A stretch of DNA of 64,000 nt from Flavonifractor sp. AGMB03687 (GCF_017811815.1 NZ_JADKZI010000007.1:62001-126000), one strand, 5' to 3'; shown: positions 17,333-28,840, counted from the first letter of the stretch. The notes: generated from the sequence alone by a model not told the origin. Program-made: numbers and translations.

Positions 17333-17360
17333 AAGGGACCTGTCTACCGACAGGTCCCTT
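17333..17360 (-). terminator. Terminator after the Sir2 gene
   Basis: A 12-bp perfect stem (AAGGGACCTGTC / GACAGGTCCCTT) with a 4-nt loop, followed on the minus strand by a run ending in TTTTTTCC. Confidence 0.75.
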
Positions 17361-17367
17361 GCATGGG

Positions 17368-18093
17368 TCATACTGTGACAGCCCCCAGGATCTCCCCAAT
17401 GGGGCCGGCAATCACCAGGTCGGCCTCCTTGTCGTAGGGGGTGGGGCTCTTGTTGATGAGGGTCAGCTTGCTGCCCCGGTAGTAGCGGATGAGGCCCGCC
17501 GCTGGATACACCGCCAGGGAGGTACCGCCGATGATGAGCATATCCGCCCGGGAGATGGCCAGCACGGCCCCCTCAATGGTCTCCTGGTCCAGGGACTCCT
17601 CGTAGAGCACCACATCGGGCTTGATCATGCCGCCGCACACCGGACAGTGGGGCACGCCCTCCTGCTCCATCATGAAGTCCAGGTCATAGAACTGATGGCA
17701 CTTCATGCAGTAGTTGCGGTGTACCGAGCCGTGGAGCTCGTACACGTTGACGCTGCCCGCCGCCTGGTGTAGCCCGTCAATATTCTGGGTCACCACCGCC
17801 GTCAGCTTGCCCGCCTGCTCCAGCTCTGCCAGCTTTAAATGGGCGGCGTTGGGCTTGGCGTTGGGAAAGAGCATCTTGTTGTGGTAAAAGCGATAAAATT
17901 CCTCGGGATTCTTCTGGAAGAAGGTGTGGCTCAGGATGGTCTCCGGCAGGTAGGCGTACTGCTGGTTGTACAGGCCGTCCACACTGCGGAAATCAGGGAT
18001 GCCGCTCTCGGTGGAGACACCGGCGCCGCCAAAAAAGACGATGTTCTGGCTCTCGCTGATCCACTCCTGGAGCTGCTTGCGTTTTTCATCCAT
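17368..18093 (-). CDS. Sir2-family NAD-dependent protein deacylase
   Basis: 241 residues from the ATG at 18093 (AAAGGAGGG upstream). Motifs in order: GAGVSTESGIPDFRS, TQNIDGLHQ, catalytic His in YELHGSVH, the zinc site CMKC ... CPVC, and GTSLAVYPA. All catalytic and zinc residues are present. It removes acyl groups from protein lysines using NAD. It lies downstream of feoB and its Cys-rich partner on the same strand and may be read through from them. Confidence 0.93.
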   Translation of the reverse strand: MDEKRKQLQEWISESQNIVFFGGAGVSTESGIPDFRSVDGLYNQQYAYLPETILSHTFFQKNPEEFYRFYHNKMLFPNAKPNAAHLKLAELEQAGKLTAVVTQNIDGLHQAAGSVNVYELHGSVHRNYCMKCHQFYDLDFMMEQEGVPHCPVCGGMIKPDVVLYEESLDQETIEGAVLAISRADMLIIGGTSLAVYPAAGLIRYYRGSKLTLINKSPTPYDKEADLVIAGPIGEILGAVTV

Positions 18094-18106
18094 GGTAAGC
18101 CCTCCT

Positions 18107-18271
18107 TTACGGCTCTTTCCGATGGCGGCAGTAGGTGTGGGGGCAGCTGGAGCAGCCGCCGCAGTCACACCCACGCTTGCCCTTCAAGCTCTGGTGAAAG
18201 CGGTAGATCAGGTAGACCGCCGCCCAGATGATGAGGGCGGCCACCCCGATGTAAATCAGGATCTTCAACAT
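18107..18271 (-). CDS. FeoB-associated Cys-rich membrane protein
   Basis: A 54-residue gene starting 5 bp after the feoB stop. One N-terminal membrane helix (LKILIYIGVAALIIWAAVYL) is followed by a basic turn and a Cys-rich tail (CDCGGCSSC then CRH). This is the pattern of the small FeoB-associated proteins found in Firmicutes, thought to help Fe(II) transport in place of FeoC. Size, position and motif agree well. Confidence 0.88.
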   Translation of the reverse strand: MLKILIYIGVAALIIWAAVYLIYRFHQSLKGKRGCDCGGCSSCPHTYCRHRKEP

Positions 18272-18275
18272 AGGA

Positions 18276-20732
18276 TTACCTCAAAAACAGGGAGCCGATC
18301 TGGTACACCAGGAAGGAACCCAGCCAGGCGGCGCACAGCTGCCAGCCGATGGAAGCCAGGGTCCACTTGACGGAGTTCATCTCCTTGCGGATGGTGGACA
18401 CTGCCGCCACGCAGGGCACGTAGAGCAGCACGAACACCAGGAAGGAGTAGGCGGCCAGGGGGCTCTGGAAGGTACCGCCCAGGGCGGCGGCAATGGTGGC
18501 GCCGCTGGCGGTCACCGAGAAGCCGTAGAACATACTCATGGAGGACACCACCATCTCCTTGGCGATGAGGCCAGAAAGGAGGGCCACCGCGGCCTGCCAG
18601 GTACCGAAGCCCAGAGGCACAAAGATGGGAGCCAGGAAGGAGCCGATGTTGCCCAGGATGGAGTATGCCTCATCGGACACCATACCGAAGGTGCCACCCT
18701 CGAAGCCGAAGCTCTGGAGGAACCACAGCAGCACACTCATGGCCAGAATCAGGGTACCGGCCTTCACCAGAAAGCCCTTCACCTTCTCCCACACGTGGAG
18801 AGCAATGTTCTTCAGGGTAGGCAGGCGGTAGGGAGGCAGCTCCAGCACAAAGGCGGCGGGCTCTCCCTTGAACACCAGCTTCTTCAGCAGGATGCCGGAA
18901 ATGATGGCAAAGATCAGGCCCAGCAGGTAGAGGGAGAACACCACCAGTCCGCCGTATTTCGGGAAGAAGGCGGCGGTGAGCAGACCGTACACCGGCAGCC
19001 GGGCAGAACAGGACATGAAGGGTACCAGCATGATGGTCATGCGGCGATCCTTCTCATTCTCCATGGTGCGGGCGCCCATGACGGCGGGCACCGTACAGCC
19101 AAAGCCCATCAGCATGGGGATAAAGGCCTTGCCGGACAGACCGAACCGCCGCAGCAGCCGGTCCATGATAAAGGCGGCACGGGCCATGTAGCCCGAGTCC
19201 TCCAGGAAGGACAGGAAGAGGAACAGAATGGCGATCTGGGGCAGGAAGGTAAGTACGCCGCCCACGCCGGCAATGACGCCGTCCACCAGCAGGGCCTCCA
19301 CCCAGGGGGCGGTACCGGCGGCAGCCAGGACGCCCCGCACCCAGTCGGCAAAATAGCCGCCGATAAGAGTATCCACCCCGTCGGCCAGCATCTGGCCGGG
19401 GCCGAAGGTCAGGGCAAACATGGCCAGCATCATCAGCAGGAACACCGGGATAGCCAAAAACTTATGGGTGACGATTGCATCAATCCGGTCGGACAGGGTG
19501 GGGGTGCCCAGAGGCCGTCCCCGTTTGACGCAGCCCTCCACCACTTTCTGAATGAACTGATACCGGGCGTCGGCGATGAGGGTCTCCCGGTCGCCCAGGT
19601 CATAGGCACTTTCATACTCCTGGCAGGTCCGCTCCAGGGCGGCCTTCTCCAGACCGCTGAGCCCCAGAGCCTTCTCCACCAGCTGGTCCCCCTCAATAAG
19701 CTTGATGGAGGCCCAGTGGGCGGGGATGTGGGCGGCATAGGCCTTGTCGTGGATCAGCTCGCCCACCTTGTGGTGGATCTGGTGGGTGAAGTCGTCGTAC
19801 AGGTCGTCGGGCTCCACCGTGACGCCCACATGCATCTGGTTGTGGGCCACCTCCAGTAACTCCTTAATATTCTTGCCCGACCGGGCGGTGATGGGGATCA
19901 CCGGCACGCCCAACTCCTTGGACAGCTGGTCCACGTCGATCTTATCGCCGTGCTTTTCCACCTCGTCCATGAAGTTCAGGGCAATGACCATGGGCCGCTC
20001 CAGCTCCAGCAGCTGGGCGGTCAGATAGAGGTTTCGCTCAATGTTGGTGGCGTCAATGATGTCGATGATGGCATCGGGCCGCTCACCCACGATAAAGTCC
20101 CGGGCCACGATCTCCTCCATGGAGTAGGGGGACAGGGAGTAAATGCCGGGCAGGTCCACCACGGTGACGGCTTTCCCGTCCACCTCGGCCTTGCCCTCCT
20201 TCTTCTCCACCGTTACGCCGGGCCAGTTGCCCACATACTGATTGGAGCCGGTGAGGGCGTTGAACAGGGTGGTCTTGCCGCAGTTGGGGTTACCCACCAG
20301 GGCCAGCTTCATTTCCCGGGTGTCATGGCTGGCGTAGTCGGGCACGCCGCCGTGCTCGGCAGCCTCGTGGGCGTGGTCGGCATCCATCCGGCGGATGGTC
20401 TCCTCATCGGGCAGGTGCTGCACCATGCCCATGCGCTTCTTTCTGGCCTGGGCCTTCTGCTCTCCCTCCTCGCCAGTAGCGATGAGGATCTGGGCTGCAT
20501 CCGATTTCCGCAGGGAGAGCTCATAGCCCCGCAGGTTGAGCTCCACCGGGTCGCCGAAGGGGGCCACCTTGCGCACCATCACCTGGGTACCGGGGGTGAG
20601 GCCCATGTCCACCAGGCGGCGCTTTACCGGCCCTCGCTCATTGCCTACCCGCAGGATGGTACCCCGTTCTCCGGGCTGGACCTCCTCCAGTGTCTTATGA
20701 TTTTGTGTCTCTTGTATCTTCATCTTATCCAT
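18276..20732 (-). CDS. feoB: Ferrous iron transporter, FeoA-FeoB fusion
   Basis: 818 residues. An N-terminal FeoA SH3-like domain (about 15-85; GNERGPVKRRLVDMGLTPG) and a Lys/Arg-rich linker lead to the GTPase domain (G1 GNPNCGKT, G2/G3 NWPGVTVEKK and DLPGIYSL, G4 ALNFMDE). Two gate domains follow with the conserved FIPMLMGFGCTVPA and SCSARLPVY. All GTPase motifs are present. FeoA is usually a separate gene, so here its stoichiometry with FeoB is fixed at 1:1. The small Cys-rich protein follows immediately. Confidence 0.95.
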   Translation of the reverse strand: MDKMKIQETQNHKTLEEVQPGERGTILRVGNERGPVKRRLVDMGLTPGTQVMVRKVAPFGDPVELNLRGYELSLRKSDAAQILIATGEEGEQKAQARKKRMGMVQHLPDEETIRRMDADHAHEAAEHGGVPDYASHDTREMKLALVGNPNCGKTTLFNALTGSNQYVGNWPGVTVEKKEGKAEVDGKAVTVVDLPGIYSLSPYSMEEIVARDFIVGERPDAIIDIIDATNIERNLYLTAQLLELERPMVIALNFMDEVEKHGDKIDVDQLSKELGVPVIPITARSGKNIKELLEVAHNQMHVGVTVEPDDLYDDFTHQIHHKVGELIHDKAYAAHIPAHWASIKLIEGDQLVEKALGLSGLEKAALERTCQEYESAYDLGDRETLIADARYQFIQKVVEGCVKRGRPLGTPTLSDRIDAIVTHKFLAIPVFLLMMLAMFALTFGPGQMLADGVDTLIGGYFADWVRGVLAAAGTAPWVEALLVDGVIAGVGGVLTFLPQIAILFLFLSFLEDSGYMARAAFIMDRLLRRFGLSGKAFIPMLMGFGCTVPAVMGARTMENEKDRRMTIMLVPFMSCSARLPVYGLLTAAFFPKYGGLVVFSLYLLGLIFAIISGILLKKLVFKGEPAAFVLELPPYRLPTLKNIALHVWEKVKGFLVKAGTLILAMSVLLWFLQSFGFEGGTFGMVSDEAYSILGNIGSFLAPIFVPLGFGTWQAAVALLSGLIAKEMVVSSMSMFYGFSVTASGATIAAALGGTFQSPLAAYSFLVFVLLYVPCVAAVSTIRKEMNSVKWTLASIGWQLCAAWLGSFLVYQIGSLFLR

Positions 20733-20871
20733 CCACTGCTTCCAAGTTAATCTAATCTAATTCCGTGCTCATTATACTACGCAGCCAGCCGATGACGCAA
20801 GTAACATCCCCCGCCATTTTCACCAAAATCCTACTGCATTTAGGGGCATAAGGCCAACGATCAGACAAAGC

Positions 20872-20910
20872 AAAAAGGAGCGCTGCGGAAACTCCGCAGC
20901 GCTCCTTTTT
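20872..20910 (-). terminator. Terminator after the CD1247-like gene
   Basis: An 18-bp perfect stem (AAAAAGGAGCGCTGCGGA / TCCGCAGCGCTCCTTTTT) with a 3-nt loop 13 bp past the stop. Confidence 0.85.
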
Positions 20911-20922
20911 AAATAGCCGGAC

Positions 20923-21390
20923 TTAGCCCTCGTGGTCGTGGTCCTCGCAGCCGCAGCCACAGCCGCAGTCATCCTCGTCCTCATCGCCGCAGCAGCAGTC
21001 GTCGGACAGGTCCAGAGCGAACTTCTGCTTGCAGTTGGGGCACTGGATCACGCCCTCGTCCAGGACGGACTCGTCGATGACCAGAGTCTCACCGCAGTTG
21101 GGGCACTCGGTCTCGAAGAAATCGTCGTCGCCGCAGCAACAGTCGTCCTCATCCTCGTCGTCCTCGTCCTCAAAAACGGCCTTCTCCACGTCGGCCAGGT
21201 CGTCGGAGATGGCGTCGATCTCCTCACCCAGAGCCTCAGTGTTCTCCTCCAGGTCCTCGATGGACATGCCGATCTCCTCCAGGATGCCGATCATCACGGA
21301 GATGAGCTTGCCCTCCTTGGACTCCTCGGTGTCGATATTCAGGCCCTCAGCCAGGCCCTTCAGATACGCGACCTTCTCAGAAATCGTCAT
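20923..21390 (-). CDS. CD1247-like acidic zinc-ribbon protein
   Basis: 155 residues. A helical N-terminal domain (TISEKVAYLKGLAEGL, residues 1-70) is followed by an acidic stretch with CCCG, a zinc ribbon (CPNCGETL ... CPNCKQKF) and a C-terminal run of Asp/Cys (DDCCCGDEDED, CGCGCGC, then DHDH). The N-terminal domain matches a small clostridial family often called CD1247. The Cys/His/Asp content implies metal binding, but no reaction is known. It is followed by its own terminator. Confidence 0.7.
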   Translation of the reverse strand: MTISEKVAYLKGLAEGLNIDTEESKEGKLISVMIGILEEIGMSIEDLEENTEALGEEIDAISDDLADVEKAVFEDEDDEDEDDCCCGDDDFFETECPNCGETLVIDESVLDEGVIQCPNCKQKFALDLSDDCCCGDEDEDDCGCGCGCEDHDHEG

Positions 21391-21444
21391 AACTGGTTCT
21401 CCTTTTCTCAGTCGTCGGCCACGAAGGGCCTAAAAATTGTCCGA

Positions 21445-22014
21445 TTAACCCTTGCAGCGCTCCAGGTACTCGCCGGTACGGGTGTCGATCTTGATCTTGT
21501 CGCCGGGGTTGATGAACAGGGGCACCTTGATCTCGGCGCCAGTCTCCAGGGTGGCGGGCTTGGTCACGTTGGTGGCGGTGTCGCCCTTGAAGCCGGGATC
21601 GGTCTCGCTGACCTCCAGCTCCACGAAGGTGGGGGGCTCAACAGCGAAGATCTTACCCTTGTAGGAGTTGATCTTGCAGACCATGTTCTCCTTCACAAAG
21701 CGGAAGTTGTCACCCAGCAGCTCGGAGCCGATGGGCACCAGATCGTAGGTCTCGGGGTCCATGAAGTAGTACAGATCGCCGTCGTTGTAGCTGTACTCCA
21801 TGTCCTTGCGCTCCACGTAGGCCTGCTCGAACTTGGCAGTGGGGTTAAAAGAGGTCTCGGTCACGCCGCCGGTGATGACGTTCTTCATCTTGGTACGAAC
21901 GAACGCGGCGCCCTTGCCGGGCTTAACGTGCTGGAACTCGACGACCTGCATAACCTGGCCATCCATCTCAAAGGTCACACCATTGCGGAAATCACTGGCA
22001 GAAATCGTAGGCAT
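21445..22014 (-). CDS. efp: Elongation factor P
   Basis: 189 residues, full length. It has the KOW-like domain I with the tip loop [10 protein letters not shown] (the Lys in GKG is the modification site in many bacteria), the OB domain II and the terminal domain III ending GEYLERCKG. It rescues ribosomes stalled at polyproline. No modification gene is adjacent. Confidence 0.96.
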   Translation of the reverse strand: MPTISASDFRNGVTFEMDGQVMQVVEFQHVKPGKGAAFVRTKMKNVITGGVTETSFNPTAKFEQAYVERKDMEYSYNDGDLYYFMDPETYDLVPIGSELLGDNFRFVKENMVCKINSYKGKIFAVEPPTFVELEVSETDPGFKGDTATNVTKPATLETGAEIKVPLFINPGDKIKIDTRTGEYLERCKG

Positions 22015-22093
22015 TGAACTTCATCCTCCAAAAGGTATTTCTATAATTCAGCTAAGTCATTTTACCCTATTATTTCCCTCATTGCAAGGCTTT

Positions 22094-23155
22094 TTACAGA
22101 ATAATCAGTTCTTTGGGCGATTTGGTGATATCCACATTGCCCTCCTCGGTGTAGATGAGCACATCCTCAATCCGCACACCGAACTTGCCGGGCAGATAGA
22201 TGCCGGGCTCGGCAGAAACAGCGGCGCCCACGGGCATGGGAGTCTCGTCCCGGCCGTTGGCATTGGGGGACTCGTGGATCTCGATGCCTACGCTGTGGCC
22301 GAAGCCGTGTCCAAAGTATGCCCCGTATCCGGCGTCCTCAATCACCTTGGCGGCGGCGTTGTGGATCTCCTTGCCGGGCACGCCTGCCTTGGCCTTGGCA
22401 ATACCAGCCAGCTGGGCTTTCAGCACGGTGTCGTACACCTTGCGCATCTCCTCGGTGGGCTCGCCGATGGCAATAGTACGGGTCATGTCGGAGCAGTAGC
22501 CGCCGTACTTGCAGCCGAAGTCCATGGTGAGGAACTCGCCCTTCTGCACCTTCTTCTCACTGGGGATGCCGTGGGGCAGGGAGCCGTTGGGGCCGGACAC
22601 CACGATGGGGTCAAAGCTCATCTTGTCGGCGCCGCGGAGCAGCATCTCGTACTGCAGGCGGGCAGCGATCTCCTGCTCAGTCATGCCGGGCTGGATGAAC
22701 TTCAGAATGGCGTCAAAGGCCTGGTCGGTGATCTCCTGGGCCTTCTTCATCAGGGCGATTTCTTCCTCGTCCTTGGCAGCACGCAGGTCGTTCACCAGGC
22801 TCTGGGCGGGCACCAGCTCGCAGGGCAGCTTGGAATACTGGTTGTAGGAGGCCACGGTCACATAGCCGTCCTCAAAGCCCATCTTCTGGATGCCCAGCTC
22901 CTGGATGGCCTGCTCGGCCAGCACCATGAAGTTCTTGTTCTTGTCGGTCATGGTGATGTTGGCGCCGGTGACCAGATTACCGGCGGCCTCAATATACCGG
23001 GAGTCGGTAAAGTAGCGGCTCTCAGTCTTGGTCACGATGACCATACCCTCACCGTGGAATCCAATGGCGTAATACTCGCCGGGAGCGCTGGTGATGAGCA
23101 TGGCATCCAGCTTGTACTGGTCCAGCTTGGCCGCGATCTGATTCAGATGATTCAT
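22094..23155 (-). CDS. Xaa-Pro aminopeptidase, M24 family
   Basis: 353 residues. An N-terminal creatinase-like domain (1-120) is followed by the pita-bread catalytic domain with all five metal ligands in place: Asp in MDFGCKYGG, Asp in CSDMTRT, His in GHGFGHSVG, Glu in SAEPGIYL and Glu in GVRIEDV. It releases N-terminal residues linked to proline. It lies next to efp on the same strand, a pairing common in Firmicutes. Confidence 0.93.
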   Translation of the reverse strand: MNHLNQIAAKLDQYKLDAMLITSAPGEYYAIGFHGEGMVIVTKTESRYFTDSRYIEAAGNLVTGANITMTDKNKNFMVLAEQAIQELGIQKMGFEDGYVTVASYNQYSKLPCELVPAQSLVNDLRAAKDEEEIALMKKAQEITDQAFDAILKFIQPGMTEQEIAARLQYEMLLRGADKMSFDPIVVSGPNGSLPHGIPSEKKVQKGEFLTMDFGCKYGGYCSDMTRTIAIGEPTEEMRKVYDTVLKAQLAGIAKAKAGVPGKEIHNAAAKVIEDAGYGAYFGHGFGHSVGIEIHESPNANGRDETPMPVGAAVSAEPGIYLPGKFGVRIEDVLIYTEEGNVDITKSPKELIIL

Positions 23156-23191
23156 AATAATGACTTCCTTTCTATCTCGCGCCGCGGCACC

Positions 23192-24037
23192 CTACAGGGC
23201 GCTTTGGTACAGTTTTTTCATGGTCAGTGCGTCCTCCGCCTGGGTACCTGCGGACTCGCAGATAAAGGTGGGGCTCCAACCCCGTCGGGCCACCTCCGCC
23301 ATCAGAGGCTCCGGGTCGGGCCCAAAGTCCTCCTGGTCAAAGGTCAGATGCATCTTCTCGCCCCCGTTGGGGGTGAACTGGATCTTAGAGAAGTGGCTGT
23401 GGAAGCGGCTGGCCCGCTCCTCCCCCAGTACCTCCTGGATGCGGTCCAGCATCCGGACGCAGGCCTCATGGCCCTCCAACTCCCCCAGGGAGCGAGCGTA
23501 CAGGTGGCCGAAATCCACGCAGGGGGTGAGCCGCTCATCCAGGGTACAAAGCTCCAGCACCTCGTCCAGATCTCCCAGCTGGTTGATCTTGCCCATGGTC
23601 TCCGGGCAGAGGGTGATGTGACCGAAGCCGGTGTCATCACAGGCGGTCACCACCTCCTTCAGGGATTTCAGGGCGATATCCTGGGCCTCCCGCCGGGTGC
23701 GCTTCATCAGGGCGCCGGAGTGGATGACTACCCGGGTGGCTCCCATCCAGTCAGCTGCCCGGCAGGCAGCAGTGATATAGCCGATGGTCTTTTGCAGGCT
23801 CTCGGGATCGGGATTGGCCAGATTGATAAAGTAGGGGGCGTGGAGGGACAGGGAAATGCCTGCCTCCCTGGCCGCCGCCCCTACCTTGCGGGCGGTCTCC
23901 TCCCCCACATTGACGCCCTTGCCGCACTGGTACTCGTAGCAGTCCAGGCCCAGCCCGGCCAGCCACCGGGGGGCGTCCACCGAGGATTTATAGGGAAAGG
24001 ACTCTGCGTTGCCCGCAGGGCCGAAGATTGCGCTCAT
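23192..24037 (-). CDS. TIM-barrel AP endonuclease-like protein
   Basis: 281 residues from the ATG at 24037 (AAGGAGAG upstream; the longer frame is a shadow of the HAD gene). The endonuclease IV / xylose-isomerase-like barrel shows in LSLHAPYFINLAN, VVIHSGAL, CPETMGK, PCVDFGHLYAR and HSHFSKIQF. Most metal-ligand positions of Nfo (His, Glu, Asp, His) have counterparts. Either a DNA repair nuclease of type 2 or a sugar isomerase relative. The gene overlaps the HAD gene by 4 bp. Confidence 0.78.
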   Translation of the reverse strand: MSAIFGPAGNAESFPYKSSVDAPRWLAGLGLDCYEYQCGKGVNVGEETARKVGAAAREAGISLSLHAPYFINLANPDPESLQKTIGYITAACRAADWMGATRVVIHSGALMKRTRREAQDIALKSLKEVVTACDDTGFGHITLCPETMGKINQLGDLDEVLELCTLDERLTPCVDFGHLYARSLGELEGHEACVRMLDRIQEVLGEERASRFHSHFSKIQFTPNGGEKMHLTFDQEDFGPDPEPLMAEVARRGWSPTFICESAGTQAEDALTMKKLYQSAL

Positions 24038-24534
24038 AACGGTTTTGCTCTCCTTTTTGTCAGGGCGCGGAAGGGCCACTCGGCGGCGTACCGCAGGTAG
24101 CGCCCCGGATTGCCCGCCAGCCGGATGGGCTCCACCAGCAACGTGGTCACCCCGGCGCGGCTGCCGCCCAGAATATCGGTAAAGATCTGATCCCCCACAA
24201 TGGCGGTCTGCTCCGGCGTGCAGCCCATCTGCTCCATGGCCTTGTAAAAGGAGCCTGGCTTGGGCTTGCCGGCGTGACCGATATAGGGCACGCCCAGTGC
24301 CTTGGAAAAACGCTCCGGCCGCTGGGGATGCCGGTTGTTGGACAGCACGAACAGAGTGATCCCCTGTTCCCGCAGCGCCGCCGTCCACTCCTGCACTGGC
24401 TGGGTAGGCTCCGGTACACCGTAGGGTACCAGGGTATTGTCCAAATCGGCCAGCAGCAGCCGGATGCCCCGCTTTGCCAGGGCGGCGGGATCAATGTCGT
24501 AAATGGTCTTTCCTGACCAGTGGGCCGTCAGCAT
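24034..24534 (-). CDS. YqeG-family HAD phosphatase
   Basis: 166 residues. HAD motifs: DLDNTL (nucleophile Asp and acid Asp), FVLSNN, Lys in GKPKPGSF, and GDQIFTDI. This is the YqeG IIIA subfamily, related to mitochondrial PGP phosphatase Gep4, suggesting phosphatidylglycerophosphate or another small phosphate ester as substrate. Confidence 0.87.
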   Translation of the reverse strand: MLTAHWSGKTIYDIDPAALAKRGIRLLLADLDNTLVPYGVPEPTQPVQEWTAALREQGITLFVLSNNRHPQRPERFSKALGVPYIGHAGKPKPGSFYKAMEQMGCTPEQTAIVGDQIFTDILGGSRAGVTTLLVEPIRLAGNPGRYLRYAAEWPFRALTKRRAKPL

Positions 24535-24671
24535 GGCTTCACCTCGTCTATTTGCTGTCTGGTCAGCATAGGATGGTACAGGCTATCGAAAAGAACCTCC
24601 AGCGCAAAGGATTCGGAGGGAAAGATAGTGTGAAAGAAAACCGTCAGGGTTGTCTTTCGCGTTCGATCAAA

Positions 24672-24742
24672 CACGTTTTGAAACTTGCCTCAAGTTTCAA
24701 AACGTGCCTCAGCTTGTCGGAAAGGCTTTTTCGACAAGCTGA
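24672..24742. repeat. Two tandem perfect stem-loops
   Basis: First stem: CACGTTTTGAAACTTG (24672-24687) with its perfect inverse at 24691-24706 and a 3-nt loop. Second stem: TCAGCTTGTCG (24709-24719) with its inverse at 24732-24742 and a 12-nt loop. They stand 2 bp apart in the 249-bp gap between divergent genes. There is no T-run directly after either, so this is not an ordinary terminator. A dispersed repeat or a structured leader of the gene at 24784 is possible. Nothing else is seen in 24535-24783. Confidence 0.7.
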
Positions 24743-24783
24743 TTATACACGCTTCTTACAACTTGGACAAGGGGGTAGCTTAT

Positions 24784-25572
24784 ATGCAACCAAATTCCAC
24801 CATCCTTCTCACCGCACCGCCTGCCCACAGCCGGGCGGCCCTGCGGTTTGGCCTGCCGGTGGCCCACGCGGCCTACCGGGTAGGCGGTGGCCCGCATCTC
24901 TTCCGGGCCAATATGCCCATATCCGTCCGGGGCGGCCTCATGGCCCTGGACTGCGTCGGCTTCGACGGCCGGGGTGAGGCCGGTTCCTTCTGCCAGGAGG
25001 TGATCCGGGAGTGCTCCGCCCGGGGCTATGACGGTATTTTATGCGACTTTGAGGGCCGCCCGCTTCCCCTGCTGGCGGAAATCGTTCAGACCCTGTCCGG
25101 CCTGACCCGGAAGCGGGGCTGGCCCCTCTACGTGCCCGAGGCCTACGGCGGCTGCGATGGGCACACCCATGTGCTTATCTCCTCCGCCCTCTCCGGCGGC
25201 TCGCTGGTCCAGCGGCTGCGGGAGGCTGTGTCGACCTATGGTCCCGACCGGGTCACTCTGGCGGTGGAGCGGGTAGCAGAGGATTTCTATCTCCCCTCCC
25301 CCACCGGACAGGGCCAACCCCTGTCCCGGGAGGATCTGTCCCGGATGCTGACCGAGCGCAGCCCCTCGGTCTTTTTCTCCAGCGAGCTGTGCGCCCACTA
25401 CTTTACTTACATGTCCCGGGAGAACGGCGCCCACTTCGTACTCTTTGACGACGCCGGCTCCATCCGCAAAAAGCTGCGGGTAGCCCGGGATCTGGGCATC
25501 CAGCAAGCAGTCCTCTCCTATCCTCAAGTGGAGGACCTGCTGGATGATATTCTGTCCGGACGGTCTCAATAA
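24784..25572 (+). CDS. Unknown protein with GH18-like barrel features
   Basis: 262 residues from the ATG at 24784 (AAGGGGG 8 bases upstream). GYDGILCDFEG resembles the DxxDxE strand of family 18 glycosidases and their inactive relatives, and the alternating strand/helix pattern fits a TIM barrel. No signal peptide is seen, so it should be cytoplasmic. I do not recognise a named family. The neighbouring HAD and barrel genes are divergent. Confidence 0.5.
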   Translation: MQPNSTILLTAPPAHSRAALRFGLPVAHAAYRVGGGPHLFRANMPISVRGGLMALDCVGFDGRGEAGSFCQEVIRECSARGYDGILCDFEGRPLPLLAEIVQTLSGLTRKRGWPLYVPEAYGGCDGHTHVLISSALSGGSLVQRLREAVSTYGPDRVTLAVERVAEDFYLPSPTGQGQPLSREDLSRMLTERSPSVFFSSELCAHYFTYMSRENGAHFVLFDDAGSIRKKLRVARDLGIQQAVLSYPQVEDLLDDILSGRSQ

Positions 25573-25579
25573 AACGCAA

Positions 25580-25610
25580 CAAAACCCCGCGCCGTTGGCG
25601 CGGGGTTTTG
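25580..25610 (+). terminator. Bidirectional terminator
   Basis: A 14-bp perfect stem (CAAAACCCCGCGCC) with a 3-nt loop between the convergent genes ending at 25572 and 25623. Confidence 0.85.
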
Positions 25611-25622
25611 TGATTCGTCGTA

Positions 25623-25805
25623 TTAGTAATACTTCTTGCGATTCTTGCGGGCGGCCTCAGACTTCTTGCGGCGCTTAACGCTCGGGCTCTCGTAGTGCTC
25701 ACGCTTGCGAACCTCGGCCAGAACGCCAGACTTGGCACAGCTGCGCTTGAAACGCTTCAGCGCATTCTCCAAGGACTCGCCGTCCTTCACATGGACTTCC
25801 GACAT
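25623..25805 (-). CDS. rpsU: Ribosomal protein bS21
   Basis: 60 residues from the ATG at 25805 (GGAGGGAGGGG upstream). The bS21 signature ([21 protein letters not shown]) and the very basic C-terminal tail ([16 protein letters not shown]) are present. Confidence 0.96.
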   Translation of the reverse strand: MSEVHVKDGESLENALKRFKRSCAKSGVLAEVRKREHYESPSVKRRKKSEAARKNRKKYY

Positions 25806-25939
25806 TGACTTCCCCTCCCTCCGAAGCGGCGGGGTTCCACCGCCAAAAGGGCCACACATAGATATGGCTTTAACAGAATCATTGTATGCTATCCGCAAGC
25901 AAATGTCAAGAGCAGATTTTTATTTCTCGAATTCTATCT

Positions 25940-26323
25940 TCATCGCTCCTGAAAAAATTCCAGTTCCTCTCCGGCAGGACCCGTACAAAAGGCGATACGA
26001 ATGGGATAATTTTCACCCAGATTTTTATCCTCCGGCCCAAGAAAAACCGTCTGTCCCGCTGCCTGGACCCGCCGGGCCATGCCATCCACATCATCGGTGG
26101 CAAAGGCAATATGGGCAAACAGGCCCTTCTCTTCCTTCCCACCGTTTGCCATGACCTCCAGCAGAGTGTTGCCCAGATCAAGCATGGCACCCTGATGATC
26201 TCCTTCACCCCAGCGGCGGACCAGCGGGCAATCCAGCACCTGCTGATAAAAGTCCAGTACCTGCTGGAATTGCTCGGCTCCCTTGGCCTTCAGGGATATA
26301 TGATGCACACCATTCATATGCAT
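25940..26323 (-). CDS. VOC-family (glyoxalase-like) protein
   Basis: 127 residues, one vicinal-oxygen-chelate domain with two beta-alpha-beta-beta-beta modules (GVHHISLKAKG, then LFAHIAFATDDVDG and GEELEFFQ). Metal-ligand-like His in HHIS, His in LFAHIAF and Glu in LEFF are visible. The start lies 2 bp after the leuS stop with no clear ribosome binding site, so it is likely coupled to leuS. Substrate unknown. Confidence 0.8.
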   Translation of the reverse strand: MHMNGVHHISLKAKGAEQFQQVLDFYQQVLDCPLVRRWGEGDHQGAMLDLGNTLLEVMANGGKEEKGLFAHIAFATDDVDGMARRVQAAGQTVFLGPEDKNLGENYPIRIAFCTGPAGEELEFFQER

Positions 26324-26325
26324 AC

Positions 26326-28746
<2,421 letters not shown>

Positions 28747-28840
28747 TGACTGCACTTCCTCGTATCATATCCTGGCGGCATCGGCCGCCTCCATAATCCA
28801 GCATATTATACTAGAAATACAACATCAATGCAAGAAAAAC

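Noticed and set aside
21029-21433. Ser-rich plus-strand frame opposite the CD1247-like gene
   Set aside because: Poly-Ser/Gln translation arises from the Asp/Glu codons of the real gene on the other strand.
28747-28840. Possible T-box leader upstream of leuS
   Set aside because: The gap is too short and lacks the T-box sequence and a specifier stem-loop.
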